A stretch of 64,000 nt of DNA from Paracoccaceae bacterium (GCA_002708925.1 PAPN01000039.1:55355-119354), one strand, 5' to 3'. Positions 53,346 through 62,435 are shown, counted from the first letter of the stretch. Notes: generated by a model from the letters alone, not told the origin. A program made the numbers and translations.

Positions 53346-54632
53346 TCAGACGGTCTCGATCCGCAGGGCGACGGGCGCGCCGGTGACGGCATCGGTATTG
53401 GCGATGCCCTCCAGCGCGGTGTCCAGATCGGCGCGGGTGGTTTCATGCGTCACCAGCAGCACCGGAGCAATGTCATCCACATGATCGTATTGGCGCATCC
53501 GGTGGATGGACACGCCGGCCTCGCCCAGAACCGAGGCCACCTTGGCCAGCGCGCCGGGTTTGTCCCGCAGCGACATGCGCAGATAATAGGGCGCGGGGGT
53601 GGCCGATTGCGCCCGCGGTGCCTGCGCCAATGTGCTGGCAGGCTGGCCAAACACCGGATAGCGGAAGCCGCGCGCCACATCGCAGATATCGCCCATCACA
53701 GCCGAGGCCGTGGGCCCTTCGCCCGCGCCCGCGCCGCGCAGCACGATCTGGCCGACGCTGTCGCCTTCGATCACCACCATGTTGGTGCCGCCCTCAAGCT
53801 GGCCCAGCGGGCTGTCGGCGGGCACCAGGCAGGGAGACATGCGCTGTTCCAGCCCGCGCTCTGTCATCTGGGCGACGCCCAGCAGTTTGACGCGATAGCC
53901 CATATCGGCGGCGGCGCGAATGTCTTCGAGCGTGATCCGCTGGATGCCTTCCAGTTCCACCCCGTCGAAATCCACCTGCGTGCCGAACGCGATCGAGGAC
54001 AGCAGCGACAGTTTATGCCCCGCGTCAATCCCGCCTACGTCCAGGTTCGGGTCGGCCTCAAGATAGCCCAGCTTGTTGGCCTCGTCGAACAGGGCGTTAT
54101 AGCCCTGGCCGGTGGCCTCCATCCGGGTCAGGATATAGTTGCAGGTGCCGTTCATCACGCCCATGACGCGGGCGATCTTGTTGCCGGCCAGCCCCTCGGT
54201 CAGGGCCTTGATCACGGGGATACCGCCTGCGACGGCGGCCTCATAGCGGATCACGCGGCCTGCGGCCTCGGCTTTCTCGGCCAGCATCTGACCGTGCAGC
54301 GCCAGCAGGGCCTTGTTCGCGGTCACCACGTCCTTACCGGCGTCCAGCGCCGCCAGGGTCGAGGCCTTGGCAGGCCCGTTCGAGCCACCCATCAGTTCGA
54401 CATAAACATCCACGTCATCGCGTTTGGCCAGGGCGACCGGGTCGTCCTCCCATGCGTAGGCGGACAGGTCCACGCCGCGATCCTTGCCGCGCGAGCGGGC
54501 GGAAATGGCGGAAATCGTGACCGGACGGCCGGTGCGCATGGTCAGAAGATCGGCCTGCTGTTGGATGATTTTCACGACACCGACACCCACGGTGCCCAGC
54601 CCGGCAATGCCCAGACGCAAGGGTTGGCTCAT
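53346..54632 (-). CDS. hom: Homoserine dehydrogenase
   Basis: Reduces aspartate semialdehyde to homoserine with NAD(P)H, feeding methionine and threonine synthesis. The 428 residues have the nucleotide fold (GIAGLGTVGVGVVKIIQQQ), VDVYVELMGGSNGPAKA, TANKALLALHGQML, YEAAVAGGIPVIKAL, the catalytic MNGTCNYILTRM, the EADPNLDVGGIDAGHKLSLLSSIAFG motif and a C-terminal ACT domain (LRMSLRDKPGALAKVASVLGEAGVSI) for feedback control. Start follows GGAGGC. In some relatives, as I remember, glpX lies between hom and recJ; here nothing does. Confidence 0.95.
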   Translation of the reverse strand: MSQPLRLGIAGLGTVGVGVVKIIQQQADLLTMRTGRPVTISAISARSRGKDRGVDLSAYAWEDDPVALAKRDDVDVYVELMGGSNGPAKASTLAALDAGKDVVTANKALLALHGQMLAEKAEAAGRVIRYEAAVAGGIPVIKALTEGLAGNKIARVMGVMNGTCNYILTRMEATGQGYNALFDEANKLGYLEADPNLDVGGIDAGHKLSLLSSIAFGTQVDFDGVELEGIQRITLEDIRAAADMGYRVKLLGVAQMTERGLEQRMSPCLVPADSPLGQLEGGTNMVVIEGDSVGQIVLRGAGAGEGPTASAVMGDICDVARGFRYPVFGQPASTLAQAPRAQSATPAPYYLRMSLRDKPGALAKVASVLGEAGVSIHRMRQYDHVDDIAPVLLVTHETTRADLDTALEGIANTDAVTGAPVALRIETV

Positions 54633-54748
54633 CTAAGCCTCCTGACACTTGTTGTTATTCAGCCGGGATGTACCGCGCCTGAGAGAGCCTTGCAACGCGG
54701 CAATTGCCCAAATGCGGCCTCGGACAGGGCAAAGCGGGCAAATTGTTT

Positions 54749-55006
54749 CTATTCCTGCCCGGCTGCCTGACGCATACGCTGCGCCCGTGCGCGCAGGGCG
54801 GCGGCGCGCGCGCGCAATTGCGGATCGGTGTTTTCGGAAATGGCGGTTTCGGTGGCACCGGCCAGCAGGGGCTCTAGCGGGACCAGCGCCGGATAGGGGG
54901 CCTGCCGCGCGGCGGGCGTGACGTGATCGTCCAGATCGGGCAATTGGGCGCAGCCGGCGCACAGGGGGAACAGCGGGGTCAAAAGCAGGAAAAGGACAGG
55001 ACGCAT
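54749..55006 (-). CDS. Small lipoprotein of unknown function
   Basis: An 85-residue exported lipoprotein. The signal sequence MRPVLFLLLTPLFPLCAGCAQLPD has the lipobox LCAGC with lipidated Cys19. The mature part is short, Pro/Ala-rich and then helical with repeated Arg/Ala (RARAAALRARAQRMRQ). No family recognised. The start at 55006 was chosen because it gives the signal sequence; longer in-frame starts up to 55240 would bury it and overlap the TetR gene. It lies 117 bases upstream of hom and points the same way. Confidence 0.65.
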   Translation of the reverse strand: MRPVLFLLLTPLFPLCAGCAQLPDLDDHVTPAARQAPYPALVPLEPLLAGATETAISENTDPQLRARAAALRARAQRMRQAAGQE

Positions 55007-55107
55007 GGGGCTACCGCAAATTGGCTCTGGTCTCTTCTGCCCCGAACCGGGGCGCGGGCGCAAGCGCTGCCTGCCTGCCGGGCCCGTGGCGGCATGGTTT
55101 CGCTTTG

Positions 55108-55127
55108 ATCTGAACAAACGCTCAGAT
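55108..55127. promoter_or_regulatory. Inverted repeat ATCTGA-N8-TCAGAT before the TetR gene
   Basis: A perfect six-base inverted repeat 13 bases before the TetR start codon, with the spacing usual for TetR dimers. It is a candidate autoregulatory operator shared with the divergent lipoprotein promoter. Confidence 0.45.
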
Positions 55128-55139
55128 AAGACAGGGGGC

Positions 55140-55727
55140 ATGGCAAGAACCGCAGGATCCCATTCCGACATCACCGGGCCGCGCATCATGGCGGCGGCGC
55201 TCAGGCTGTTTGCGCGGCATGGGTTTGCCGCCGTATCCATGCGCCAGATCGCAGGCGAGGTGGGCGTGCAGGCCGGGGCGCTGTATAATTACACGCCCGA
55301 TAAGCAGACGCTGCTGTTCGGCCTGATGCGCGACCATATGGAGGGGCTGCTGAGCGCCTGGACCGAAGCGGCCGGGCAGGGCGCGGCGCTGGACCGGCTT
55401 CAGGCTTTCACCCGGTTTCATATCCGCTATCACCTGGAGCGCCCCGATGAGGTGTTCATCTCCTATATGGAGCTGCGCAATCTGACGCCGCAGAATTTCC
55501 GCATCATCGAGGAACTGCGCCGCCGCTATGAGGACCAGCTGGAAACCATCCTGCGCGAGGGCGCCGCCGATGGCAGCTTTGACGTGCCCGACCCCAAGGT
55601 GGCCACGATGGCGGTGATCGCCATGGTGACGGGGGTAACGACCTGGTATCGCACCGCCGGGCGGCTGACCGTCGAAGAGGTGCAGGGCATTTACTGGCAA
55701 ATGGTGCGCAAGGCGGTTGCGGCCTAA
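55140..55727 (+). CDS. TetR family transcriptional regulator
   Basis: A 195-residue TetR-type repressor. The N-terminal HTH reads IMAAALRLFARHGFAAVSMRQIAGEVGVQAGALYNYTPDKQTLLFGLM, a classical fit with Tyr at the recognition-helix end, and the C-terminal ligand domain has RFHIRYHLERPDEVFISYMELRNL. The C-terminal domain resembles fatty-acid or acyl-CoA responsive KstR2/AcrR groups, but the ligand is unknown. ATG at 55140; the only SD-like run is AGGGGG very close to it. No obvious target gene sits beside it. Confidence 0.82.
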   Translation: MARTAGSHSDITGPRIMAAALRLFARHGFAAVSMRQIAGEVGVQAGALYNYTPDKQTLLFGLMRDHMEGLLSAWTEAAGQGAALDRLQAFTRFHIRYHLERPDEVFISYMELRNLTPQNFRIIEELRRRYEDQLETILREGAADGSFDVPDPKVATMAVIAMVTGVTTWYRTAGRLTVEEVQGIYWQMVRKAVAA

Positions 55728-55793
55728 AGGCTCGCCTTTTGCGGTCAGAGGCGCTATGCCCGCGCCAACACGCGCAACACCCCGGAGACCCCC

Positions 55794-56285
55794 ATGCACG
55801 AGACGACTTCCCCTTATCTGGCGACGGCTTCGGCCTCGGCACCGCGACGCTGGCTGGGGGTGGGAACCCTGGGATTGCTGGGGGGGCTGCTGCTGTATGT
55901 GGCCTTTGCCGCGCCGCCGCAGAATCTGGCCTGGCTGGGATTTCTGATCGCGATGGGGCTGGGGGCGGTGTTCCTGGCCGATAGGATGCGCCGGGCCACC
56001 GAACTGAGCGTGCACCTGACCGCAGACGGGCTGCAAGACAGCGCCGGCCAGACCATTGCCACGCTGGACAATATCGCGCGGGTGGATCGCGGGACGTTTG
56101 CATTCAAACCATCGAACGGGTTCATCCTGCGCCTGACGCACAAAGACACCCGGCAGTGGCGGCCGGGCATCTGGTGGCGCTTTGGTCGCCGGGTCGGGAT
56201 TGGCGGCGTCATGCCCGGCGCGCAGACCAAAATCATGGCCGAGCTGTTGCAGGCGATGATTGCGCAGCGCGACGGGGCGGCCTAG
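55794..56285 (+). CDS. Membrane protein with two N-terminal helices, function unknown
   Basis: A 163-residue inner-membrane protein. Two hydrophobic helices (VGTLGLLGGLLLYVAFA and LAWLGFLIAMGLGAVFLA) are followed by a strand-rich soluble C-terminal part of about 100 residues (LSVHLTADGLQDSAGQTIATLDNIARVDRGTFAFKP), the layout of small PH-like or bacterial band-7-unrelated domain proteins. No family named with confidence. It has its own RBS (GGAGACCCCC) 66 bases after the TetR gene. It converges with the TadE-like gene, sharing four bases at the stop. Confidence 0.6.
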   Translation: MHETTSPYLATASASAPRRWLGVGTLGLLGGLLLYVAFAAPPQNLAWLGFLIAMGLGAVFLADRMRRATELSVHLTADGLQDSAGQTIATLDNIARVDRGTFAFKPSNGFILRLTHKDTRQWRPGIWWRFGRRVGIGGVMPGAQTKIMAELLQAMIAQRDGAA

Positions 56286-56851
56286 CTGGAATAGCGCAGC
56301 AGCGGCGCGAAACGCGGGCTGGTAAAGACAAAGTTATACATGTCCTGCGCGGGCAGCCCGATCTTGAACGGCGGCGTGTAATGCGACCAGGTTTCAACCA
56401 GGATGATCCGCTCGTTATCGGCCATGACCGGCAGCTTGTTGGAGATGCCGCTCAGATCGCTTTGCAGCAGCGGGCTGATCGCGCCGCGTGACTGGGACCA
56501 GTCCCGCAGATAGGCCTCGTCCTCGTCGTCCCATTGCAGGACGGTGATGCGCATCCGGGTGTTGGTGGCGCGTCCGGCCAGGTGGTCGAACAGGCCCTTC
56601 ATCCCGTCCAGATAGTCATCGTCGATCGAGTTGGTTTCCCGCGACAGCGTATCGCCGACCATATAGGCGGCCTTCAGGTTGATGCTGCTTTGGCGGTAGG
56701 CGTCAAAGAACACGAAGGCCGCCAGGAACGCCCAGAAGATCACCGGCAGGGCAATCACGGCCTCGGTGGCGACGGTGCCGCGCGTGTCTTTGGCAAAACG
56801 GCCCAGACGGGCGCGCAGAAGGCGGGCGCGAGGGAACTGTGTGATCCGCAT
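56282..56851 (-). CDS. TadE-like pilus assembly pseudopilin, copy 2
   Basis: A 189-residue protein of the TadE/TadF pseudopilin type for Flp pili or Tad secretion. A basic N-terminal tail (RARLLRARLGRFAKDTR) precedes the conserved pre-hydrophobic GTVATEAVIALPVIFWAFLAAFVFFDAYRQSS, where a peptidase would cut after Gly. The rest is a periplasmic domain. Its start shares one base with the upstream TadE gene's stop. No Flp pilin, CpaA, RcpC or Tad ATPase gene lies nearby. Confidence 0.78.
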   Translation of the reverse strand: MRITQFPRARLLRARLGRFAKDTRGTVATEAVIALPVIFWAFLAAFVFFDAYRQSSINLKAAYMVGDTLSRETNSIDDDYLDGMKGLFDHLAGRATNTRMRITVLQWDDEDEAYLRDWSQSRGAISPLLQSDLSGISNKLPVMADNERIILVETWSHYTPPFKIGLPAQDMYNFVFTSPRFAPLLRYSS

Positions 56852-57390
56852 CAGCTGGGCTCCTGTACGAAGGCCGAGGTCGCCACCAGGGCGGCCATGC
56901 CGGCACCGTCCTTGCTGAGCGAAAAGCCCAGGGCGGCATTCGGGAAAATCGGGTCGAATTTTGCGCAGGCGCGCAGCATCATCAGGTCGTTATCCTCCAG
57001 GCTGCTGACAAAGCTGCGCACGGGGCGTACCTCGGTATCGGACTGGTCGGTGCAGTCGAACAGGGGCTCGGGGTCCACCCAGTTGCGCGGATCGACCCGG
57101 ATCAGCTCCAGGCGCAGGTTCTTGCTGCAATCGGGGATGATCGGAGCATGATCGCAGATCCGGTCCTTGATGTCGTCATGTTGCGGCACCGCGCCGGTAT
57201 CCAGGCGGATTTCGCGCACAACGCGGTCCAGGGAATGTTCCAGCATGGTGCTGCGCATGGTGATCAGCGTCAGCTCGAACGAGGACAGCAGAAAGCCCAT
57301 GAAAAACGGGAACACGATGACGAATTCCACCGCAGCCGAGCCGCGCTCGTCCCTGAGCAGCCAGCGTTTCAGTTTGTTCAGACGTTTCAT
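56851..57390 (-). CDS. TadE-like pilus assembly pseudopilin, copy 1
   Basis: A 179-residue TadE-type pseudopilin. After RWLLRDERG the conserved helix SAAVEFVIVFPFFMGFLLSSFELTLITMRS is the family signature, and the periplasmic part holds three Cys (KDRICDHAPIIPDCSKN, PLFDCTDQ) suitable for a disulfide. It overlaps the TadG gene by four bases upstream (57387-57390) and the second TadE by one base downstream, so three pilus genes form one operon. Confidence 0.8.
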   Translation of the reverse strand: MKRLNKLKRWLLRDERGSAAVEFVIVFPFFMGFLLSSFELTLITMRSTMLEHSLDRVVREIRLDTGAVPQHDDIKDRICDHAPIIPDCSKNLRLELIRVDPRNWVDPEPLFDCTDQSDTEVRPVRSFVSSLEDNDLMMLRACAKFDPIFPNAALGFSLSKDGAGMAALVATSAFVQEPS

Positions 57391-59114
57391 TGAACCAGCC
57401 TCAGTTTGCGGATCGACGACGCGATAGACGAGAAGGCATCCTGAATTTCCAGCCCGTCCACATCAAAGTAATGCCCGTCCGAGCTGGCGCATTCGCGCAG
57501 GATACGCTGCCCGGAATTGGGCGCCTCGAAGCCGATGGTGTAGACGATGATGCCCTCATCCTTGGCCGCTTTGCAGATATGTTTGGTGCGCTGATCCTTG
57601 ACCGTTCCGTTGATGCCGCTGAACGCAGCATTGTACCAGGTGGCCCAGCCGTTGCTCATGTCGGCATAGTTGTAGGAGGCGTTCCATTTCAGAGACACGC
57701 GGTTGAACAGTTCCGGGAAGGTCAGGCGGACCGCCTCGCCCGGCTCGTCAATGTCTTCGCAGGTTGTGACGGGATCATCATCATCATCACCGCCCTTCTT
57801 CTTCTTCTTCTTCCGTTTTTTCTGGTCGACGCTGGCTTGGCTATAGGTGGTGGTGCAGACCTGTTCTGATCCATTGCCATAGGGGTGATCGTTCCAGCTG
57901 TCATCGTGCGGCCAGTAATAGCTTTCGTCCGAATTCGAGTTATGCCCGTTCCCCGAGGCCTGATAGACTGAGTATTTGTCTTCCTCGGCATTATAGTAGA
58001 CCGGCGAATCTCCGGAGCGCAGCGACGGGTTCAGCATATACTGCGAGGTATTCTGCCCGTCCGTCATCAGCACGATGATTTTCATGGTGCTTTCGGTATA
58101 GGACACCGGGCGCCCGGCAAACTGGTTCGAGACAACGCTATCGTCGATCAGATCGCTGACCAGATCCTGGCTGCTGGAATCCAGCAAAAGCGTGCCCCAT
58201 TTCATCCCCACATCAATCGAGGTGTTCCCCTTCGCATAGAGCGCATCAATATAGTTGTTCAGCTCGGTCAGATCGTTCGATAGCGGCAGGATTTCCCGCG
58301 ATGCCTCGGTGGCGCAGACCGGGTGGTTGATCGGATCTTCGCTATAGGTGAACGGATCGAAATGCGCGGTGCGTTCCAGAATGCCACTGTCATGCCAATC
58401 GGCGTGGCTGAACTCATCCGCATTGAAGTTGATACAGTTCGAATAGCTGTGTTCGTCCGTGACGTTCAGGTGATCCAGAATCTGCGCGCCTGCGCTGACC
58501 TGCGTGGCATAGGGAATAACCGAGATCGACACATCCCCGTTTTCCGAGTTGGTCAGCAGGGTTTCGACGAATTCCTTGGCGGCCGGTTTCAGGTTGGTCA
58601 GGCGCGAGTTGCTGTTCATCGAGCCCGACACGTCCAGCACCAGCGATACCTCCAGCCCGTCGATGCTTTCGGCGGCGACACCGCTGGCCTTGGCGGTCAG
58701 GGTGGGGATGAACATCAGCTTCAGAAAGAACGTGTCAAAGGTGGTCTCGGCCGTTGCCGCCACGCGTTTAGAGCCCAGCGATTGCGAAAAATCGACGCCG
58801 GTCAGGTTATCGGCAAGCCCGGCCTTGGTGAAATAGTCGTTCACCACCTCATCCGCGTTGCGGGTCTGGTCCAGATCGGCCGCGGCCAGAACGGCGCGGT
58901 CCAGCGTGTTTTGCAGCATCGTCCGGTCCCGTTCGAAGCGCATGATGTCCACGCCGACCCCGGCCATCATCAACATGAAGATCAGCATCATCATCGCGAA
59001 TGCGATCATCACGCCATCCTCTTCCTTGCGGAAGCGTTGAAGATGAGAAACAGCCCGTATGCGTGCCTGGCGCGTCTGACTGACGAGAACTTGGTTAATA
59101 CGTTTCGAACACAT
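57387..59114 (-). CDS. TadG-like pilus protein with VWA domain
   Basis: A 575-residue protein of the TadG (Flp pilus-associated, von Willebrand A) type. The N-terminal TadE-like helix is DGVMIAFAMMMLIFMLMMAGVGVDIMRFE, then a strand region, then the VWA domain with MIDAS VLDVSGSMNSNSRL, IIVLMTDGQNT and a C-terminal DGLEIQDAFSSIASSIRKLRLVQ. A striking insertion of Lys then Asp runs (see findings) lies near 57790-57830. The start at 59114 (MCSKRINQVL) is preferred to 59171. First of the three-gene Tad operon. Confidence 0.82.
   Translation of the reverse strand: MCSKRINQVLVSQTRQARIRAVSHLQRFRKEEDGVMIAFAMMMLIFMLMMAGVGVDIMRFERDRTMLQNTLDRAVLAAADLDQTRNADEVVNDYFTKAGLADNLTGVDFSQSLGSKRVAATAETTFDTFFLKLMFIPTLTAKASGVAAESIDGLEVSLVLDVSGSMNSNSRLTNLKPAAKEFVETLLTNSENGDVSISVIPYATQVSAGAQILDHLNVTDEHSYSNCINFNADEFSHADWHDSGILERTAHFDPFTYSEDPINHPVCATEASREILPLSNDLTELNNYIDALYAKGNTSIDVGMKWGTLLLDSSSQDLVSDLIDDSVVSNQFAGRPVSYTESTMKIIVLMTDGQNTSQYMLNPSLRSGDSPVYYNAEEDKYSVYQASGNGHNSNSDESYYWPHDDSWNDHPYGNGSEQVCTTTYSQASVDQKKRKKKKKKGGDDDDDPVTTCEDIDEPGEAVRLTFPELFNRVSLKWNASYNYADMSNGWATWYNAAFSGINGTVKDQRTKHICKAAKDEGIIVYTIGFEAPNSGQRILRECASSDGHYFDVDGLEIQDAFSSIASSIRKLRLVQ
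57779..57832 (-). repeat. Microsatellite-like run coding for Lys and Asp stretches
   Basis: A TCATCATCATCATCA run followed by CTTCTTCTTCTTCTTC on the plus strand encodes, on the minus strand, about eight Lys/Arg, two Gly and five Asp. It lies in the VWA part of the TadG-like gene and is unlike its surroundings. Confidence 0.7.
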
Positions 59115-59404
59115 GATCCGATTCCACTTTATTTGTCCGCTCGAGAGCAAAGGCCCGGCGAGTCGGACCACATCGGCGATATTTCTCGCTAACCAAGATG
59201 GCGCAAATATGGCGTGATCCGGGCAATGGTGGACGACTGTCTTTGCCTACGGTTTCAGTCACTTGCGTGGCGCAGTTATTGTATCCATTGAGGTATCAAT
59301 CCACCGGAGCACCCGCGCGGACTTGCGGCTGGGGGCGGGGCGTGGCTAGGGTGTGTCAGGGTCGGATCCGATCCAGGGTTTAATGTGCCGAAGGGAATGC
59401 GCAT

Positions 59405-60007
59405 ATGGGTGGTGACGCGCTGGAGCTGGGGTGTAAATGCGGCCAGGTCCGAATCGCGCTGGACGCGGCGGGCGCGCGGGCGGCGACGCGGCTGCGCTGC
59501 TATTGCAAGGATTGTCAGGCCGCCGCGCGGCATCTGGGCTATGATCTGCCGGGCCATGCCGGCACAGAGCTGATCCAGACCACGCCCGATCATCTGCGCA
59601 TCGTGCAGGGGCAGGAAAATCTTGAGATTCTGCGCCTGAGCCCCAAGGGCCTGTGCCGCTGGTATGCCACCTGTTGCGGCACGCCGATGATGAATTCCCT
59701 GCCCAAACGCGGGCTGCCCTTTGCCGGTCTGGTCGTGCATGAGGGCGAGCAGGACGCGGTGCAGCGCTCGGTTGGAAAGCTGCGCGGCCATGCCTTTACC
59801 AAATACGCGCCCAAGGGGCGGGGCGCTCCGGCGCGGGATGTGAATTATAACGGAATCGGGCTTGGGATCATCCGGCGGATGCTGGGGGCGTTTCTAAGCG
59901 GGCGTTTTCGGCGCAATGCCCTGTTGGGCGCCGATGGCGGCTGGATCGCGCCGGTGCGGGTGCTCAGCCTAGAGAAACGCCGCGCCGCCACCCCGCCGGC
60001 GCCCTGA
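59405..60007 (+). CDS. GFA-like / DUF6151-type zinc-fold protein
   Basis: A 200-residue cytoplasmic protein of the glutathione-dependent formaldehyde-activating (GFA) fold. Cys are arranged as in that fold: LELGCKCGQV, CYCKDCQAA and YATCCGTPMM, which give two zinc sites in GFA enzymes. Overall it matches the DUF6151 subgroup rather than true GFA, so formaldehyde activity is not assumed. The C-terminal half is basic. It stands alone after a 290-base gap with no recognised element; it is followed by a small periplasmic protein gene 111 bases downstream. Confidence 0.72.
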   Translation: MGGDALELGCKCGQVRIALDAAGARAATRLRCYCKDCQAAARHLGYDLPGHAGTELIQTTPDHLRIVQGQENLEILRLSPKGLCRWYATCCGTPMMNSLPKRGLPFAGLVVHEGEQDAVQRSVGKLRGHAFTKYAPKGRGAPARDVNYNGIGLGIIRRMLGAFLSGRFRRNALLGADGGWIAPVRVLSLEKRRAATPPAP

Positions 60008-60118
60008 CGGAACGCTCTGGATGAATGCTCGGGATAAATGCTTTGGCCTGATGGCGGGCCCTCTTGCAGAAAATCCGGCGTGGTGGCATCACATCCGCAT
60101 CATCCACGAGGATCCGAT

Positions 60119-60439
60119 ATGATGCGCCTGCTGTCCCTGATTGCCGCCTGCCTGATTGCCGCGCCCGCCGTGGCCGAAACCTCCGAACAGAAGGCCGAGC
60201 GCTGCGCCGCGCAGGCCGGGATCGTCGAGGCGGCGGTTACGCTCCGCCAGGATGGGCGCCGCCAGAAACGCGCCACGCGCAAAATCCTGAAATCCGATCC
60301 CGTGAAGGGCACCAAATACGAAGCCAATGTCGATGTGCTGGTGGCCTGGATTTACACGTTGCCCGCCGCGCAGCTGAACGCGGACACGGTGCAGACGTTC
60401 CGGCAGGCCTGTCTGGATTTCGAACAGAAACCCGAATGA
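60119..60439 (+). CDS. Small periplasmic protein of unknown function
   Basis: A 106-residue exported protein. The signal peptide (MMRLLSLIAACLIAAPAVAE, cleavage after AVA) is followed by a helical, basic domain (AAVTLRQDGRRQKRATRKIL) with Cys in RCAAQAG and ACLDFEQ that could pair. No family recognised. Either ATG at 60119 or 60122 fits the GAGGA sequence upstream. 43 bases ahead of dnaG, same direction, but unrelated in role. Confidence 0.6.
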   Translation: MMRLLSLIAACLIAAPAVAETSEQKAERCAAQAGIVEAAVTLRQDGRRQKRATRKILKSDPVKGTKYEANVDVLVAWIYTLPAAQLNADTVQTFRQACLDFEQKPE

Positions 60440-60482
60440 CGCCTCTGTTGCAGGGCCGCCTGTGCGGTCTATATTCGTCGCC

Positions 60483-62435
60483 ATGAGCTTACCACCCGGT
60501 TTCCTGGATGAATTGCGCAGCCGCACCAGCCTGTCTCAGGTGGTGGGGCGCAAAGTCATGTGGGACACGCGCAAATCCAATCAAGGTAAGGGGGATATGT
60601 GGGCCCCATGCCCGTTTCACCAGGAAAAAACCGCGTCTTTTCATGTGGATGACCGTAAGGGCTATTATTACTGCTTTGGGTGCCATGCTAAGGGCGACGC
60701 GCTGAATTTCGTGCAGGAAACGGAGAATGTCGGCTTTATGGAGGCGGTAGAGATTCTGGCGCGCGAGGCCGGAATGCCGATTCCCAAATCCGACCCGAAG
60801 GCCCAGGCCAAGGCCGACCGGCGCACACAATTGGCCGAGGTAATGGAGCAGGCGGTGCAATTCTTCCGTCTGCAACTGAAACGCGCCGTGGCCGAGGAGG
60901 CCCGCGCCTATCTGGCCCGCCGCGGGCTGGCGCAGGACACGCAGGATCGGTTCGACATCGGCTTTGCCCCCGATGGCTGGCAGAACCTGTGGGATCACCT
61001 GACCGGCAAGGGCGTGGCCGAGGATCTGATCCTGGGGGCTGGCCTGGCCAAACCCTCGAACAAGGGCAAGCGCCCCTATGATGTGTTCCGCAATCGCATC
61101 ATGTTCCCCATCCGCGACGCGCGCGGGCGCTGCATCGCCTTTGGCGGGCGCGCGATGGACCCGAACGACAACGCCAAGTACCTGAACTCGCCTGAAACCG
61201 AGCTGTTTGATAAGGGACATAACCTTTATAATCACGGGCCGGCGCGGCAGGCCTCAGGCAAGGGGCAGCCGCTGATCGTGGCCGAGGGCTATATGGATGT
61301 GATCGCCCTGTCCGAGGCCGGGTTCGGCGCCACGGTTGCGCCTTTGGGGACGGCCATCACCGAAAATCAGCTGCATCTTCTGTGGCGCATCTCGCCCGAG
61401 CCGGTGATTGCGCTGGATGGCGACACGGCGGGGGTGCGCGCGGCCATGCGGGTGATCGACCTGGCGTTGCCGCTGCTGGAGGCGGGAAAATCCCTGCGCT
61501 TTGCGTTGATGCCGCAGGGGATGGACCCGGACGATCTGATCCGCGCCAAGGGGGCGGGGGCCGTGCAGACCGTGCTGGAGGCCGCCGTGCCGATGGTCAA
61601 CCTGCTGTGGCAGCGCGAAACCGAAGGCAAGGTGTTCGACAGCCCCGAGCGCAAGGCCGCGCTGGACAAGGCGCTGCGCGACAAGATCATGCTGATCAAG
61701 GATCCCTCGCTGCGCGCGCATTATGGGCAGGCCATCAAGGATCTGCGCTGGGATCTGTTTCGCCAGAACCGCAAACCTTCTGGGGGGGGGCGCAAATGGC
61801 AGGACTGGCGCAAGCCGCAAACGCCCGTGCCCGTCCAATCGACTCGCAATTCGGCGCTGGTGGCGGCCGGGGACGGCGCGCAGGATCGCCTGCGCGAGGC
61901 GGTGATCCTGGCGACGCTGATCCGCGCGCCCTCGGTCGTGATGGAATTCGAAACCCAGATCGAGGCGATGGAATGTGCCGATCCCGACCACGCCATGCTG
62001 CGCGATTTCCTGCTGCGCGAGGCCCATGGCGACGATATTCCCGACATGGAAGAGCGGATTTCCATGGCTTTGGGGCCAGAGGCCCTTGAAACCCTGTTTG
62101 CACTTCCCCATGTGGCCATTGCACCGACAATCCGCCGCGCGGGCGACACCGAGGCAGCACGCATGACCGTGGCCGAGGAGCTGGCCAAGCTGAAGGCCCA
62201 CCACGGATTGAACGCAGAAATCGCCGAAGCCGAAGAAGAGCTGACCGGCATCGCCGACGAGGCCCTGACCTGGCGTCTGCATCAGGCGGCCGAAACCCGC
62301 AACCGCGCCGTGCGCAGCGAAAATGAGGATAAGGCCGAGTATGACGTCGGCAAGAACGGCGCGCGAATCAAACGCGAGGAACGCGCCGCATTGGACGATC
62401 TGTTAGACAAAATTTCCTTCTCGAAGCGTCGATAA
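60483..62435 (+). CDS. dnaG: DNA primase
   Basis: Makes RNA primers for DNA replication. The 650 residues have the N-terminal zinc-binding domain (Cys43, His46, Cys64, Cys67 in APCPFHQEK and YYYCFGCHAKGD), the RNA polymerase core with a Toprim domain (IVAEGYMDVIALSEAGF, ALDGDTAGVRAAMR), and a C-terminal helicase-binding region ending SFSKRR. The ATG at 60483 is the family start. It precedes rpoD by 153 bases, the usual macromolecular-synthesis order without rpsU. Confidence 0.96.
   Translation: MSLPPGFLDELRSRTSLSQVVGRKVMWDTRKSNQGKGDMWAPCPFHQEKTASFHVDDRKGYYYCFGCHAKGDALNFVQETENVGFMEAVEILAREAGMPIPKSDPKAQAKADRRTQLAEVMEQAVQFFRLQLKRAVAEEARAYLARRGLAQDTQDRFDIGFAPDGWQNLWDHLTGKGVAEDLILGAGLAKPSNKGKRPYDVFRNRIMFPIRDARGRCIAFGGRAMDPNDNAKYLNSPETELFDKGHNLYNHGPARQASGKGQPLIVAEGYMDVIALSEAGFGATVAPLGTAITENQLHLLWRISPEPVIALDGDTAGVRAAMRVIDLALPLLEAGKSLRFALMPQGMDPDDLIRAKGAGAVQTVLEAAVPMVNLLWQRETEGKVFDSPERKAALDKALRDKIMLIKDPSLRAHYGQAIKDLRWDLFRQNRKPSGGGRKWQDWRKPQTPVPVQSTRNSALVAAGDGAQDRLREAVILATLIRAPSVVMEFETQIEAMECADPDHAMLRDFLLREAHGDDIPDMEERISMALGPEALETLFALPHVAIAPTIRRAGDTEAARMTVAEELAKLKAHHGLNAEIAEAEEELTGIADEALTWRLHQAAETRNRAVRSENEDKAEYDVGKNGARIKREERAALDDLLDKISFSKRR

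Noticed and set aside
54633..54748. A SAM-type riboswitch in front of hom
   Set aside because: The 116-base leader shows no pseudoknot or conserved SAM-II/SAM-V core that I could recognise.
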